DNA of 34,298 nucleotides from Opitutus sp. (GTDB taxonomy: Bacteria > Verrucomicrobiota > Verrucomicrobiia > Opitutales > Opitutaceae): the NCBI GenBank assembly GCA_013821985.1, contig PNJQ01000039.1, forward strand, positions 1-34,298, written 5' to 3'. Below, one piece after another: positions 23,992 through 33,186 of the stretch. The translations under genes were made by a program, and so were the position numbers. How positions within the stretch are numbered: position 1 is the stretch's first letter; each line of letters starts with the position of its first letter. The notes beneath the pieces are model-generated. The model worked only from the letters and a program-made list of their open reading frames with translations, did not search any database and was not told the origin of the DNA.

Positions 23992-24036
23992 TTGCTTCTT
24001 CAGCGGCTCGAGCGAGTAGCCGTCTTTGCGATCGAG
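23992..24036 (-). pseudogene. Remnant of a second cysS 3' end
   Basis: Read on the minus strand it encodes LDRKDGYSLEPLKKQ. The intact cysS 55 bases away ends LDAKDSYKLEPLKK-stop. Eleven of 14 aligned residues agree, and most nucleotide differences still keep the reading. It has no start and continues open past the KKQ, so it looks like the tail of another or earlier cysS allele left downstream of the present gene. Confidence 0.65.
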
Positions 24037-24057
24037 CCCTTCGACAGGCTCAGGGCT
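24035..24057. repeat. Dispersed repeat with core CCTTCGACAGGCTCAGGG
   Basis: A near-palindrome (AGCCCT-GAGCCTGTCGA-AGGGCT on the minus strand) placed between the intact cysS end and the cysS-end remnant. The same core is known to me as a frequently dispersed short repeat in several environmental bacterial lineages; only one copy is in this window. Confidence 0.6.
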
Positions 24058-24089
24058 TCAGCTTGAGACGGTGAAACTGTGATCAGCGG

Positions 24090-25466
<1,377 letters not shown>

Positions 25467-25472
25467 TGGGCG

Positions 25473-25542
25473 ATTTTCTAGAGCGGGACCCGCCTACGCC
25501 AAGGCTACGGCGTGGCTCGTCCTCAGCGGGGCTGAGGCGAGG
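25473..25542. repeat. Repeat insertion between the two cysS start regions
   Basis: About 70 bases containing GCCTACGCCAAGGCTACGGC and CCTCAGCGGGGCTGAGG (a hairpin). It separates two copies of a 31-base sequence (25441-25472 and 25543-25573) that agree at about 28 positions. Confidence 0.65.
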
Positions 25543-25568
25543 AGCGATTCGTGGAGGCGGATGGCCAT
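25539..25568 (-). pseudogene. Remnant of a cysS 5' end
   Basis: Minus-strand ATG 25568 encodes MAIRLHESLL, matching the start of intact cysS (MPIRLHESLS). After these ten codons the reading runs into the repeat insertion and stops at 25494. Confidence 0.65.
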
Positions 25569-25646
25569 GGGCGGAAGAAGTTGGAAACGGAAAACGGTGT
25601 ATTTGGCAAATGCGGTGTGCGGCGTGATAAGGGAGTCCCCGGAGGA

Positions 25647-25718
25647 CGCGAATCGGCGCGAATAGAAAGGAGACGCTTCGACCCACCTCTATTCGCGAAA
25701 ATTCGCGTAATTGGCGGG
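25647..25718. repeat. CGCGAATT-type inverted repeat upstream of hemB
   Basis: GCGAATCGGCGCGAATAG pairs imperfectly with CTATTCGCGAAAATTCGCG. The arms are of the same type as at 22954-23076. The stretch 25574-25809 contains this element and nothing else recognisable; the hemB promoter must be within it or just after. Confidence 0.65.
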
Positions 25719-25809
25719 CGCCGGCTCGAGAGATTCCGGCAAAATCCGCACGGCTAAGCGCAAGATTTCCATAGCCCGGGGGGCGGGGAGCGGCTACCGT
25801 CTTGGCTCC

Positions 25810-26823
25810 ATGCAAAACGACTCGAAGCTCGTTCTCACGCACCGTCCGCGCCGGCTCCGCCGCTTTGCCGCCCGTCGCGCGATGGTGGAGGAAACCGTGT
25901 TGCGCCCCGCCGACCTGATCGCGCCGCTGTTCGTGGTCGATGGCTCGCCCGCGCCCGAGGAAATCGGGTCGATGCCCGGCGTGTTCCGCTACGGCATCGC
26001 GGACCTCGTCAAGGAGTGCCAGGAACTCTTCGCGCTGGGGATTCCGGCGGTGGCGCTTTTTCCCAAGCTCGATCCGAAATTGAAGGACGAGGAAGGCACG
26101 CAGGCGCTCAATCCCGAGACGCTCATCCTCCGCGCGGTGCGGGCGGTGAAGCAGGCGGTGCCGGAGCTGATGATCATCACCGATGTCGCGCTCGATCCTT
26201 ACACGAGCCACGGCCACGATGGCGTGCTCAATGCCGAGAAGGACAACGTGGAGAACGACCGCACGGTCGCGATCCTTGCGAAGATGGCGGTGCTGCAGGC
26301 GCAGGCCGGCGTGGATTTCGTGGCCCCGTCGGACATGATGGACGGACGCGTCGGCGCGATCCGCCGCGCGCTCGATGTGGCGGGCTACACCGACACCGCG
26401 ATCATGGCCTACTCGGTGAAATACAATTCGGCTTACTACGGTCCGTTCCGCGACGCGGTCGGCAGTGCGCAGGCGGCCGGCACGCGGTTGTTGAGCAAGG
26501 CGACTTACCAGATGAATCCCGCCAATCGCCGCGAAGCGATCCGCGAGATGCAACTCGACGTCGCCGAGGGTGCGGACGTCGTGATGGTGAAGCCCGCGGG
26601 TGCTTACCTCGACATCATCCGCGAGGTGCGCAACGCCACCGAGACACCCGTGGCGGCGTATCAGGTGTCCGGTGAATACGCGCAGATCCACGCCGCGGCG
26701 CGGCTCGGCTGGCTCGATCTCGCGCGGACGCGCCACGAGGCGTTGCTCGCGATCAAGCGCGCGGGCGCGGACATGATTCTCACGTATTTCGCGAAGGATA
26801 TCGCGAAGGGCTACAAGGGCTGA
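25810..26823 (+). CDS. hemB: Delta-aminolevulinic acid dehydratase (porphobilinogen synthase)
   Basis: 337 residues, normal length. It condenses two 5-aminolevulinate molecules to porphobilinogen in heme and tetrapyrrole synthesis. The two active-site lysines are K204 in AYSVKYNSAYYGPFRDA and K261 in VVMVKPAGAYLD. The metal site reads TDVALDPYTSHGHDGVL (125-140) with aspartates where zinc enzymes have three cysteines, so it belongs to the zinc-independent, magnesium-type group exemplified by Pseudomonas aeruginosa. ATG 25810 is chosen because the upstream in-frame extension runs through repeat DNA. It is single on the plus strand and flanked by opposite-strand genes. Confidence 0.97.
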   Translation: MQNDSKLVLTHRPRRLRRFAARRAMVEETVLRPADLIAPLFVVDGSPAPEEIGSMPGVFRYGIADLVKECQELFALGIPAVALFPKLDPKLKDEEGTQALNPETLILRAVRAVKQAVPELMIITDVALDPYTSHGHDGVLNAEKDNVENDRTVAILAKMAVLQAQAGVDFVAPSDMMDGRVGAIRRALDVAGYTDTAIMAYSVKYNSAYYGPFRDAVGSAQAAGTRLLSKATYQMNPANRREAIREMQLDVAEGADVVMVKPAGAYLDIIREVRNATETPVAAYQVSGEYAQIHAAARLGWLDLARTRHEALLAIKRAGADMILTYFAKDIAKGYKG

Positions 26824-26846
26824 GGCGCGCAAAAGCGGGGGTCTTG

Positions 26847-26915
26847 AGGTGGGCGTCGGCGTCCCTGCCGGCGCCTTGTTTGCGCGTGTCGCCGCCGGGA
26901 CGGCGGCGACCACCT
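26847..26915. repeat. Hairpin element with AGGTGG/CCACCT ends after hemB
   Basis: AGGTGGGCGTCGGCGTCCCT(GCCGGCGCC), a spacer, then GTCGCCGCCGGGACGGCGGC(GACCACCT). The second half is the same palindrome type as in the direct repeats flanking the defence cluster. Confidence 0.68.
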
Positions 26916-26934
26916 TCAGCTCGATCGCGGGCGC

Positions 26935-26961
26935 AAAAAAGGCGGGGTCAGCGACCCCGCC
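26935..26961 (-). terminator. Rho-independent terminator of the permease genes
   Basis: On the minus strand a 9-bp stem (GGCGGGGTC, loop GCT, GACCCCGCC) is followed by TTTTTT. It lies 24 bases after the stop of the minus-strand permease. Confidence 0.85.
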
Positions 26962-26984
26962 CTCCATCAATCCACGGCGCTGGC

Positions 26985-28439
26985 TCAGGCTTTCGCCAGC
27001 TTGCTGTGCTTGCGGCTGTAGCCGAAATAAACGGCGAAACCGAGAGCCATCCAAATGGTGAGATTCAGCCACGTGATCGACGGTAACGAGAACATTTGCA
27101 TCACGCAAATCACGATGCCGAGCACCGGCACGAGCGGCACGAACGGCGTGCGGAAAGGACGCGGGAGGTTTGGCTCGCGGTGGCGCAGCATCAGCACACC
27201 GGCGCAGACGAGCGCGAAGGCAAGCAGCGTGCCGATGGAGATGAGTTCGCCGAGGAGGTTGAGCGGGAAGAGGCCGGCGATCACGGCACACGAAATGCCG
27301 GTGATCCACGTTGTGACGTGCGGCGTGCCGTATTTCGGGTGGATCTTCGCAAAGGTCGAGGGGAGCAGGCCGTCCTTTGCCATCGCGAAGAAGATGCGCG
27401 GCTGGCCGAGGAGCGACACGAGGATGACGGACGTGAGGCCGGCGAGCGTCGCGGCTTCGATCAGGTAGCGAAAATACGCGGGCGCTTCCACTTGTTGGAG
27501 CGCGAAGATGAACGGCGCGTCCACATTCAGCTTCGAGTAGTGAACCATGCCGGTGAGCACGAGCGACACGGAGATGAAGAGGAAGGAGACGATCGCGAGT
27601 GTGCCGAGCAGGCCGATGGGCAGGTCGCGCTGCGGATTCTTCGTTTCCTGCGCGGCCGCCGAGACGCAGTCGAAGCCGACGTAGGCGAAGAAGATCGCGC
27701 CCGCGCCGCGGAAGACGCCGCTCCAGCCGTGTTCGCCAAATGTGCCGGAGTTCTCCGGAATGAACGGTGTGAGGTTGGCCATCACCTCGGCGCGGTGGCC
27801 GAAGAAATAGTTGATGCCGTAGCCGATGAGCGCGAGGAGCACGCCGACCTTGATCACGACCATCACGTTGTTGAACCGCGACGATTCCTTGATGCCGATG
27901 TAGAGAATGTAGGTCAGCAGAAGCGAGATGAACACCGCGGGGAAATTGATCAGTGCGCCCGTGCGCACGAGATTACCGTCCACGACGTCGAGCGGGGCGC
28001 GCGAGATGGCGTCGGGCAACACGAGGTTGAACTCGCGCAAAATATCGCGCGTCGCGCCCGACCAGCTCACGGCCACCGCGGCGCCGGAGAACAGATATTC
28101 GAGGATAAGGCACCAGCCTACGACCCACGCGAGCACTTCGCCCAGCGAGCCGTAGGTGTAGGTGTAGGCGCTGCCGGAAACGGGAATCATCGACGCGAGC
28201 TCGGCGTAACACAGGCCGGCGAAGAGGCAGGCAATGCCCGAGACGATGAACGAGATCGCGATGGCCGGGCCGCCGTAGAGCGCAGCGGCCTGGCCGGTTT
28301 GAACAAAGATGCCGGCGCCGACGACCGAGCCGATGCCGAGCGAGATGAGGCTGATGGGGCCGAGCGTGCGCTTGTAGCCATGCTCGGCGTTCGCCTCGGC
28401 TTGGAGCGAGGCGATGGATTTGGTGCGGAAGAGACTCAT
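26985..28439 (-). CDS. APC-family amino acid permease (cationic amino acid transporter type), copy 2
   Basis: 484 residues from ATG 28439. An inner-membrane amino-acid transporter with about 12 hydrophobic segments. The first contains GIGSVVGAGIFVQTGQAA, the conserved unwound TM1 of the APC fold. Also typical are CYAELASMIPVSGSAYTYTY (TM3), FFAYVGFDCVSAAAQETKNP (TM6 and after) and RPFRTPFVPLVPVLG before the last helices. Strong similarity to the next gene upstream (29929-28466) shows a tandem duplication; the two are 26 bases apart and probably co-transcribed. The N-terminus MSLFRTKSI is almost the same in both. Substrate is not readable from sequence; cationic or neutral amino acids are the family norm. 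Followed by a good terminator. Confidence 0.9.
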   Translation of the reverse strand: MSLFRTKSIASLQAEANAEHGYKRTLGPISLISLGIGSVVGAGIFVQTGQAAALYGGPAIAISFIVSGIACLFAGLCYAELASMIPVSGSAYTYTYGSLGEVLAWVVGWCLILEYLFSGAAVAVSWSGATRDILREFNLVLPDAISRAPLDVVDGNLVRTGALINFPAVFISLLLTYILYIGIKESSRFNNVMVVIKVGVLLALIGYGINYFFGHRAEVMANLTPFIPENSGTFGEHGWSGVFRGAGAIFFAYVGFDCVSAAAQETKNPQRDLPIGLLGTLAIVSFLFISVSLVLTGMVHYSKLNVDAPFIFALQQVEAPAYFRYLIEAATLAGLTSVILVSLLGQPRIFFAMAKDGLLPSTFAKIHPKYGTPHVTTWITGISCAVIAGLFPLNLLGELISIGTLLAFALVCAGVLMLRHREPNLPRPFRTPFVPLVPVLGIVICVMQMFSLPSITWLNLTIWMALGFAVYFGYSRKHSKLAKA

Positions 28440-28465
28440 GGGGCGTGGAGGAGTCGGGATGGAGT

Positions 28466-29929
28466 TCAGCGTTTCGCGGCGAGGGTCAGTTTGCTGTGGT
28501 GGCGGCTGTAGCCGAAATAGATCGCGAGGCCGATCGCCAGCCAGATGACGAGCCGCAGCCAGGTGTCGCCCGGCAGGGCATACATCTGCACGAGACAGAT
28601 GCCCGCGCCGAGGATCGGCACGAGCGGCACGAACGGCGTGCGGAACGGCCGGTGCGCTTCGGGGCGGGTTTTCCGCAGCACCGCGATGCTGATGCACACG
28701 ATGACGAAGGCGAAGAGCGTGCCGATCGACACCATCTCGCCGAGAATCGCGAGCGGCATGAAGCCCGCAAAGATTGCCGAGACGATGCCGGTGAGGATCG
28801 TGGTGACGTAGGGCGTCTTGAAGCGCGGATGGACTTTCGCGAACACCGGCGGCAGCAGGCCGTCGTTGGCCATCGAGAAAAAGATGCGCGGCTGCCCCAT
28901 CAGCATCACCAGAATGACGGAACTGAGTCCGGCCAGGGCGGCGACCTCCACGACGTATCGGAGCATCGGCGGAGCGCCCGCGGCCTGGAGGGCGTTGACG
29001 ACGGGGGCGGCGTTATTGAGGTCGGTGTATTTCGCCATGCCGGTCAGAACGAGCGAAATGCAGATGAACAGCGCGGTGCAGACCAGCAGCGAACCGACGA
29101 TGCCGATGGGCATGTCTTTTTGCGGATTCTTGGCCTCCTGTGCGGCCGTCGAGACCGCGTCGAATCCGATGTAGGCGAAGAAGATCACTGCCGCGCCCTT
29201 GAAGATGCCGCTCCAGCCGTATTCGCCGTAAACGCCGGTGTTTTCCGGAATGAACGGGGTCCAATTCGCGAGCGCGAGGCCCGGATTCGAGAGGAGATAC
29301 CAGACGCCGAACGCGATAATCGCGAGGAGCACCGAGACCTTGGTCACGACCATGAAATTGTTGAACGTCGCCGACTCGCGGATGCCGATGACGAGTAGCA
29401 CGGTGAGGACCAGCACGATGGCGACGGCGGGCAGGTTGATGAAATGACCGGTGCTGATGAGGCTGCCATTCACATAATCAAACGGCGCCTGCGTCAGGTG
29501 CAGGGGGAGCGTGATGCCGAATTCCTTGATGAAAGCCACGAAGTGCCCCGACCAGCCGACCGCGACCGTGGGCGAGACGAAGAGGTATTCGAGGATGAGA
29601 TCCCAGCCGATGATCCACGCGAAAAATTCCCCGAGCGTCGCGTAGCTGTAAGTGTAGGCGCTGCCCGCGATGGGGATCATCGCCGCGAACTCCGCGTAAC
29701 AGAGCCCGGCGAACAAGCACCCGAGACCCGAAATCACGAACGAAATCGCGATGGCGGGCCCGGCGTATTGCGCGGCGGCCTGACCCGTGAGCACGAAGAT
29801 ACCGGCGCCGATGATGGCGCCGATGCCGAGGCTCACGAGGTTCATTTTCGAAAGCGTGCGGCGCAGGCCCGCGTCGGAGGCGGCCTCCTTTTGCAGCAGC
29901 TCGATGGATTTGGTTTGGAACAGACTCAT
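28466..29929 (-). CDS. APC-family amino acid permease (cationic amino acid transporter type), copy 1
   Basis: 487 residues from ATG 29929; longer in-frame starts would read into the 3' end of the preceding gene. Same architecture as its neighbour: MSLFQTKSIELLQKEA, GIGAIIGAGIFVLTGQAAAQ in TM1, CYAEFAAMIPIAGSAYTYSY in TM3, FFAYIGFDAVSTAAQEAKNP around TM6, RPFRTPFVPLVPILG late, and ending FGYSRHHSKLTLAAKR. Differences cluster in the loop after TM4 and in TM9-10, compatible with different substrate preference. No binding protein or regulator is adjacent. It lies downstream of the export lipoprotein gene but is separated from it by a terminator, so it is probably transcribed from its own promoter in the 43-base gap or by readthrough. 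Confidence 0.9.
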   Translation of the reverse strand: MSLFQTKSIELLQKEAASDAGLRRTLSKMNLVSLGIGAIIGAGIFVLTGQAAAQYAGPAIAISFVISGLGCLFAGLCYAEFAAMIPIAGSAYTYSYATLGEFFAWIIGWDLILEYLFVSPTVAVGWSGHFVAFIKEFGITLPLHLTQAPFDYVNGSLISTGHFINLPAVAIVLVLTVLLVIGIRESATFNNFMVVTKVSVLLAIIAFGVWYLLSNPGLALANWTPFIPENTGVYGEYGWSGIFKGAAVIFFAYIGFDAVSTAAQEAKNPQKDMPIGIVGSLLVCTALFICISLVLTGMAKYTDLNNAAPVVNALQAAGAPPMLRYVVEVAALAGLSSVILVMLMGQPRIFFSMANDGLLPPVFAKVHPRFKTPYVTTILTGIVSAIFAGFMPLAILGEMVSIGTLFAFVIVCISIAVLRKTRPEAHRPFRTPFVPLVPILGAGICLVQMYALPGDTWLRLVIWLAIGLAIYFGYSRHHSKLTLAAKR

Positions 29930-29953
29930 GGGGGCGGGGGTGGGGCGAACGGG

Positions 29954-29991
29954 CGAAAAAAGAAAGCCGCGCTCAAAACGCCGAGCGCGGC
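29954..29991 (-). terminator. Terminator overlapping the stop codon of the export lipoprotein gene
   Basis: On the minus strand GCCGCGCT (29984-29991), a 10-base loop and AGCGCGGC (29966-29973) form an 8-bp stem followed by TTTCTTTTTT. The last codons and most of the TGA at 29973-29975 lie inside the hairpin. Confidence 0.8.
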
Positions 29992-30569
29992 ACCTGAATC
30001 GAGTCACCCGGGAAGAGCAGCGGGTCCTCCTCGGGTTGCCGCTGAGCGAGGGTCACGTCGAATTCGTAGGCCTTGCGATCGCGCGTGAGCGTGACCTTCG
30101 ACTCCTTGGCGTAGAGCGTGAAGCCGCCGGCGGACTGCACGGCCTTGGCGAGCGTGAGATCGGGCGACCACGGGATGCGGCCGGGACGCTGCACTTCGCC
30201 GCCGATATACACGTAACGCTCCGTCACCGCGACCGACACACTGATCGAGGTGTAGAATTTCCGGTCAAGATACGCCTGCCGAATCGCGTTGGAGAGTTCG
30301 CCGGTGTTGAGGCCGGCGGCGGGGATCACGCCGAGGAACGGCAGGCTGATCGAACCCTGCTCGTCGATCTGCACCGGATTGTTGCTCGCATCGGGAATGC
30401 CGCTGAGCGTCACGGTGAGCGAATCGCCGGGACGAAGCTGTCCCGCGCTGGCGGAAGCGGCGACCTTCGGGTTCGCGCCTCCCGGAGTCGTGGCGGTGGT
30501 TTCGCAGCCGGTCAGCGCGGCGAGGGTGGCAAGCAGGAGTCCGAGCGAGAACAGACGGAAATGACGCAT
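29973..30569 (-). CDS. Small Wza-type polysaccharide export lipoprotein
   Basis: 198 residues. A lipoprotein signal is clear (MRHFRLFSLGLLLATLAALT then GC, lipobox LTGC with lipidated C21), so it is anchored in a membrane, probably the outer one. Residues 45-115 form the Poly_export domain (LRPGDSLTVTLSGIPDASNN and ISLPFLGVIPAAGLNTGEL). Residues 120-165 form an SLBB domain (VYIGGEVQRPGRIPW, LAKAVQSAGGF). The end FPGDSIQVPRSAF is typical. Wza proteins have about 380 residues and further SLBB and C-terminal helical parts; this is the minimal version. No capsule or exopolysaccharide genes are in the window, so it is an orphan here. The start ATG 30569 is fixed by the signal peptide. Confidence 0.88.
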   Translation of the reverse strand: MRHFRLFSLGLLLATLAALTGCETTATTPGGANPKVAASASAGQLRPGDSLTVTLSGIPDASNNPVQIDEQGSISLPFLGVIPAAGLNTGELSNAIRQAYLDRKFYTSISVSVAVTERYVYIGGEVQRPGRIPWSPDLTLAKAVQSAGGFTLYAKESKVTLTRDRKAYEFDVTLAQRQPEEDPLLFPGDSIQVPRSAF

Positions 30570-30636
30570 GCGTTGCGCCTTACTGGGCAAACGCCGGAGC
30601 GGTGGCAATAGCGGACCCAAGGCGATGCTGAGGGTG

Positions 30637-30917
30637 GGCGGGCAGGTCCCGCTGCCCGCCTTGCGCGGCGCGTGTCGCGTTCCGTGAATGGAGGGCGGCG
30701 TTCGGGAAGTGGAGGGCGGCGCTCCGTCGCCGCCGTGATCACACAAGAAGTTTTGCCGCCGTGCGCGGCGCTGACGGAGCGGCCTCCTGCAATGGTGGGC
30801 GGGTAAGTCCCGCTGCCTGACTTTTGTTGGCGACCCGACGCGCAGAGGGACCGGCGCGTCCACCTTGCTTTGTTTGCGCGGGCCTAGTGTCGCCGCTGGG
30901 GACAGCGGCGACCACCT
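30637..30917. repeat. Cluster of hairpin elements upstream of the export lipoprotein gene
   Basis: Within the gene-free stretch 30570-31004 there are four units. Unit 1 is GGCGGGCAGGTCCCGCTGCC(CGCC) at 30637-30660. Unit 2 is a tandem TGGAGGGCGGCG pair with GCGACGGAGCGCC pairing at 30687-30735. Unit 3 is GGCGGGTAAGTCCCGCTGCC at 30798-30819. Unit 4 is GTCGCCGCTGGGGACAGCGG(CGACCACCT) at 30889-30917, matching the palindromes of the direct repeats at 1385 and 10828. No gene is seen between them. Confidence 0.68.
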
Positions 30918-30935
30918 CGTTGCGCCGCGCGCGGT

Positions 30936-30970
30936 GGAAAAACAAAACAGCCGACGCGCGGGCGTCGGCT
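30936..30970 (-). terminator. Rho-independent terminator of the acidic-tail protein gene
   Basis: On the minus strand AGCCGACG (30963-30970), loop CCCGCG, CGTCGGCT (30949-30956) form an 8-bp perfect stem followed by GTTTTGTTTTTC. It starts 35 bases after the stop codon. Confidence 0.88.
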
Positions 30971-31004
30971 GGGAAATTTAATCCTGTTTGAAGTGAGGGG
31001 AAGC

Positions 31005-31847
31005 TCAGCGACGGCCGCGTTTGCTCTTGGGCTTGTCGTCTTTCTCGGAGTCCTCGTCGTCGTCGTCGAAGTCTTTTTCGGCGCCGTCGTCTTCGTCCTC
31101 GTCTTCGTCTTCATCCTTCTCGGCGTCGCCGTCTTTCTTCTCGGTTTCTTCGCCGTCCTTTTTCTCCTCGTCGTCTTCGTCCCACTTGAGGGAGGCGTCG
31201 TTCTTCATGCGCTCGTCCTCTTCCTCCTCGATATCGGGAATGTCGTCCTCTTCCGCGGCGGCCGCGGCCCCGCGCTTCGCGCCGACGCCGACTTCCTCTT
31301 CGTCCTCATCGCCGTAACCGGCGGGCATGAAGTCGAGGATGGCGGTGAGCTCCGTGAACAGGTGCACGGACTTGCCTTCGATGAAATCGTTGTTCTGCGA
31401 CTCGCGGATCTGGTCCTCGACCTCGTCCACCGTGAGCTTCTCCTCGAAGTCGAAGAGATCGTTCAGCAGCTTGACGCGGAGGCGCGTGAGGTGGTCGAGC
31501 AAGTCGGCATACGGCCCGTTTTCCTCGTCGATGATGTCGGGGAGCGCGAAAAGCTTCTCGTCGGATTCGAGCAGCGATTCCTTCGTGCGCTGCAGGCGGA
31601 CGCGGCCCTTGCCCTGGTCCTTGGCGATGCGGAAAGCGATGAGGGCGCGCTCGAACACATCCGGGTCGAATCCGTATTCGCGTAGCGGCTCAATCGCCTC
31701 GATCAAATGCGCGACCTGCCGCGGATCGATGATGCTCAACGCGTCCACGTCCCAGTGCACCGGGTCGCTGACTTCATCGACCCACCAGTTGTGGTCTTCA
31801 CCGAGCCGGACAATGCACCATTCGAGTTGGGGAGTTCCTTTCGCCAT
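31005..31847 (-). CDS. Uncharacterised protein with long acidic low-complexity tail
   Basis: 280 residues; family not recognised. Residues 1-175 look folded: an aromatic-rich start (LEWCIVRLGEDHNWWVDEV), then helices around DPRQVAHLIEAIEPLREYGF, FERALIAFRIAKDQGKGRVR and LLDHLTRLRVKLLNDLFDFE. Residues 178-272 are almost only Asp and Glu with some Lys and Ala, and the last nine (KPKSKRGRR) are basic. There is no signal peptide or membrane segment. Such tails occur on proteins that bind basic partners (ribosomal or nucleoid proteins), but that is inference. It is divergently transcribed from pyrD and has its own terminator. Codon use in the tail (GAC/GAG) matches the GC-rich genome, so it looks native. 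Confidence 0.8.
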   Translation of the reverse strand: MAKGTPQLEWCIVRLGEDHNWWVDEVSDPVHWDVDALSIIDPRQVAHLIEAIEPLREYGFDPDVFERALIAFRIAKDQGKGRVRLQRTKESLLESDEKLFALPDIIDEENGPYADLLDHLTRLRVKLLNDLFDFEEKLTVDEVEDQIRESQNNDFIEGKSVHLFTELTAILDFMPAGYGDEDEEEVGVGAKRGAAAAAEEDDIPDIEEEEDERMKNDASLKWDEDDEEKKDGEETEKKDGDAEKDEDEDEDEDDGAEKDFDDDDEDSEKDDKPKSKRGRR

Positions 31848-31986
31848 AGTTCTTGAGTCCGGAAAAAGGCTGCGCCACCGGCGGTGTCAAATACCGAAAC
31901 ACCTTTTTGGAGAAAAAATTGCGCCATCGGGGAAGCGCCTGAGTGCCACCCGGATGTCGCGCTTGAAACCCACCCGCCCGCGCCCC

Positions 31987-33072
31987 ATGGTCCGCGCACT
32001 CATGGGCCGCTTCTACGACGCTTTCGCCAAGCCATACTTCTTCCGCCACGATCCGGAGGAAGCGCACGAGATCGCGGTGAAGAATCTCACCCGCCTCGGC
32101 CGCGTGCGCCCGCTCTGCGCGCTCATGGAAAAATGGGCACAACTCGACCCGAAGGCGCACGCGCCGATTGAGTGCTTCGGCCTGAAATTCCCCAACGCCG
32201 TCGGTCTCGCCGCCGGTTTCGACAAGAACGCTGAAGCATGGCCCGCTGCGGCGGCACTCGGCTTCGGCCACGTCGAGATCGGCACGGTCACATTGCATGG
32301 CCAGCCGGGCAACCCGAAGCCGCGCCTCTTTCGTTTCCCCGCCGAAGAAGCCGTGATCAACCGCATGGGTTTCAACAACGACGGCGCCGCCGCCGTCGCC
32401 GCGCGGCTGGCGAAGCTGCCCGGACCGGGCCGTCGGCGCATCCCGCTCGGAATCAATCTCGGCAAGACCAAGGTCACGCCGCTCGACCAAGCCACCGAGG
32501 ATTACCTCGGCAGCTTCAAACTGCTCGCCGATCACGCCGACTACCTCGTCGTCAACGTCAGCAGCCCGAACACGCCCGGCCTGCGCGAATTGCAGGACGC
32601 GTCGTGGCTCAAGCCGCTCCTCGCTGCACTCGCGAATGAAAACAAGTCCCGCGTCGCGTCCGGCAAAGCGCATCGCCCGCTGCTGTTGAAAATCGCGCCT
32701 GATCTCTCGTTCCCGCAGGTGGACGCCGCGCTCCAAGTCATCGCCGATCTCGGACTCGACGGCATCATCGCGACCAACACCACCCTCGCGCGCCCAGGCT
32801 CGTTCGCGACTGTCAATGAAGCCGGCGGCTTGAGCGGCAAGCCGCTGTGCCGGCGCGCGACGGAGATCATCACTTACATTGCACGCGCGACCAGCGGTCG
32901 TCTGCCAATCATCGGGGTCGGCGGCATCTATGACGAGGTGAGTGCGGCCGAGAAACTTGACGCTGGGGCGAAGCTGATTCAGGTCTATACCGGAATGATT
33001 TACCGCGGTCCGTTTTTTGCCCGAGACCTCGCCCACGCGCTGGGCGTCCGGCAACGCCGCTGTTGTTGTTAA
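31987..33072 (+). CDS. pyrD: Dihydroorotate dehydrogenase (quinone), class 2
   Basis: 361 residues from ATG 31987; ATG 31954 and ATG 32002 are also possible, the latter giving the closest match to the usual N-terminus (MGRFYDAFAKPYFFRHDPEE). It oxidises dihydroorotate to orotate in pyrimidine synthesis, passing electrons via FMN to quinone at the inner membrane. Class 2 features are the N-terminal membrane-associating helices, AVGLAAGFDKNAEAW, FNRMGF-type INRMGFNNDGA, the catalytic serine in VVNVSSPNTPGLRELQ, LLKIAPDLS, TNTTLAR and IIGVGGIYD with VYTGMIYRGP. The chain ends in three cysteines (RQRRCCC), an odd tail after the usual final helix. It is 114 bases upstream of cysK. Confidence 0.95.
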   Translation: MVRALMGRFYDAFAKPYFFRHDPEEAHEIAVKNLTRLGRVRPLCALMEKWAQLDPKAHAPIECFGLKFPNAVGLAAGFDKNAEAWPAAAALGFGHVEIGTVTLHGQPGNPKPRLFRFPAEEAVINRMGFNNDGAAAVAARLAKLPGPGRRRIPLGINLGKTKVTPLDQATEDYLGSFKLLADHADYLVVNVSSPNTPGLRELQDASWLKPLLAALANENKSRVASGKAHRPLLLKIAPDLSFPQVDAALQVIADLGLDGIIATNTTLARPGSFATVNEAGGLSGKPLCRRATEIITYIARATSGRLPIIGVGGIYDEVSAAEKLDAGAKLIQVYTGMIYRGPFFARDLAHALGVRQRRCCC

Positions 33073-33074
33073 CC

Positions 33075-33109
33075 GCACCGGACCCGGGAAGAAAATCCCG
33101 CGCCGGTGC
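33075..33109. repeat. Hairpin between pyrD and cysK
   Basis: GCACCGG (33075-33081) pairs with CCGGTGC (33103-33109), with an inner CGGGA/TCCCG pairing and an AGAAAA loop. There is no T-tract, so it is not a classic terminator; it could be a processing or weak pause site. Confidence 0.55.
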
Positions 33110-33186
33110 CTCTGTGATGCATCCGCCCGAGCGGCGGCTGCCGCGCGACCGCGTCTTTTCGTCCCGTCCACCCGCCGAATTTCCAC

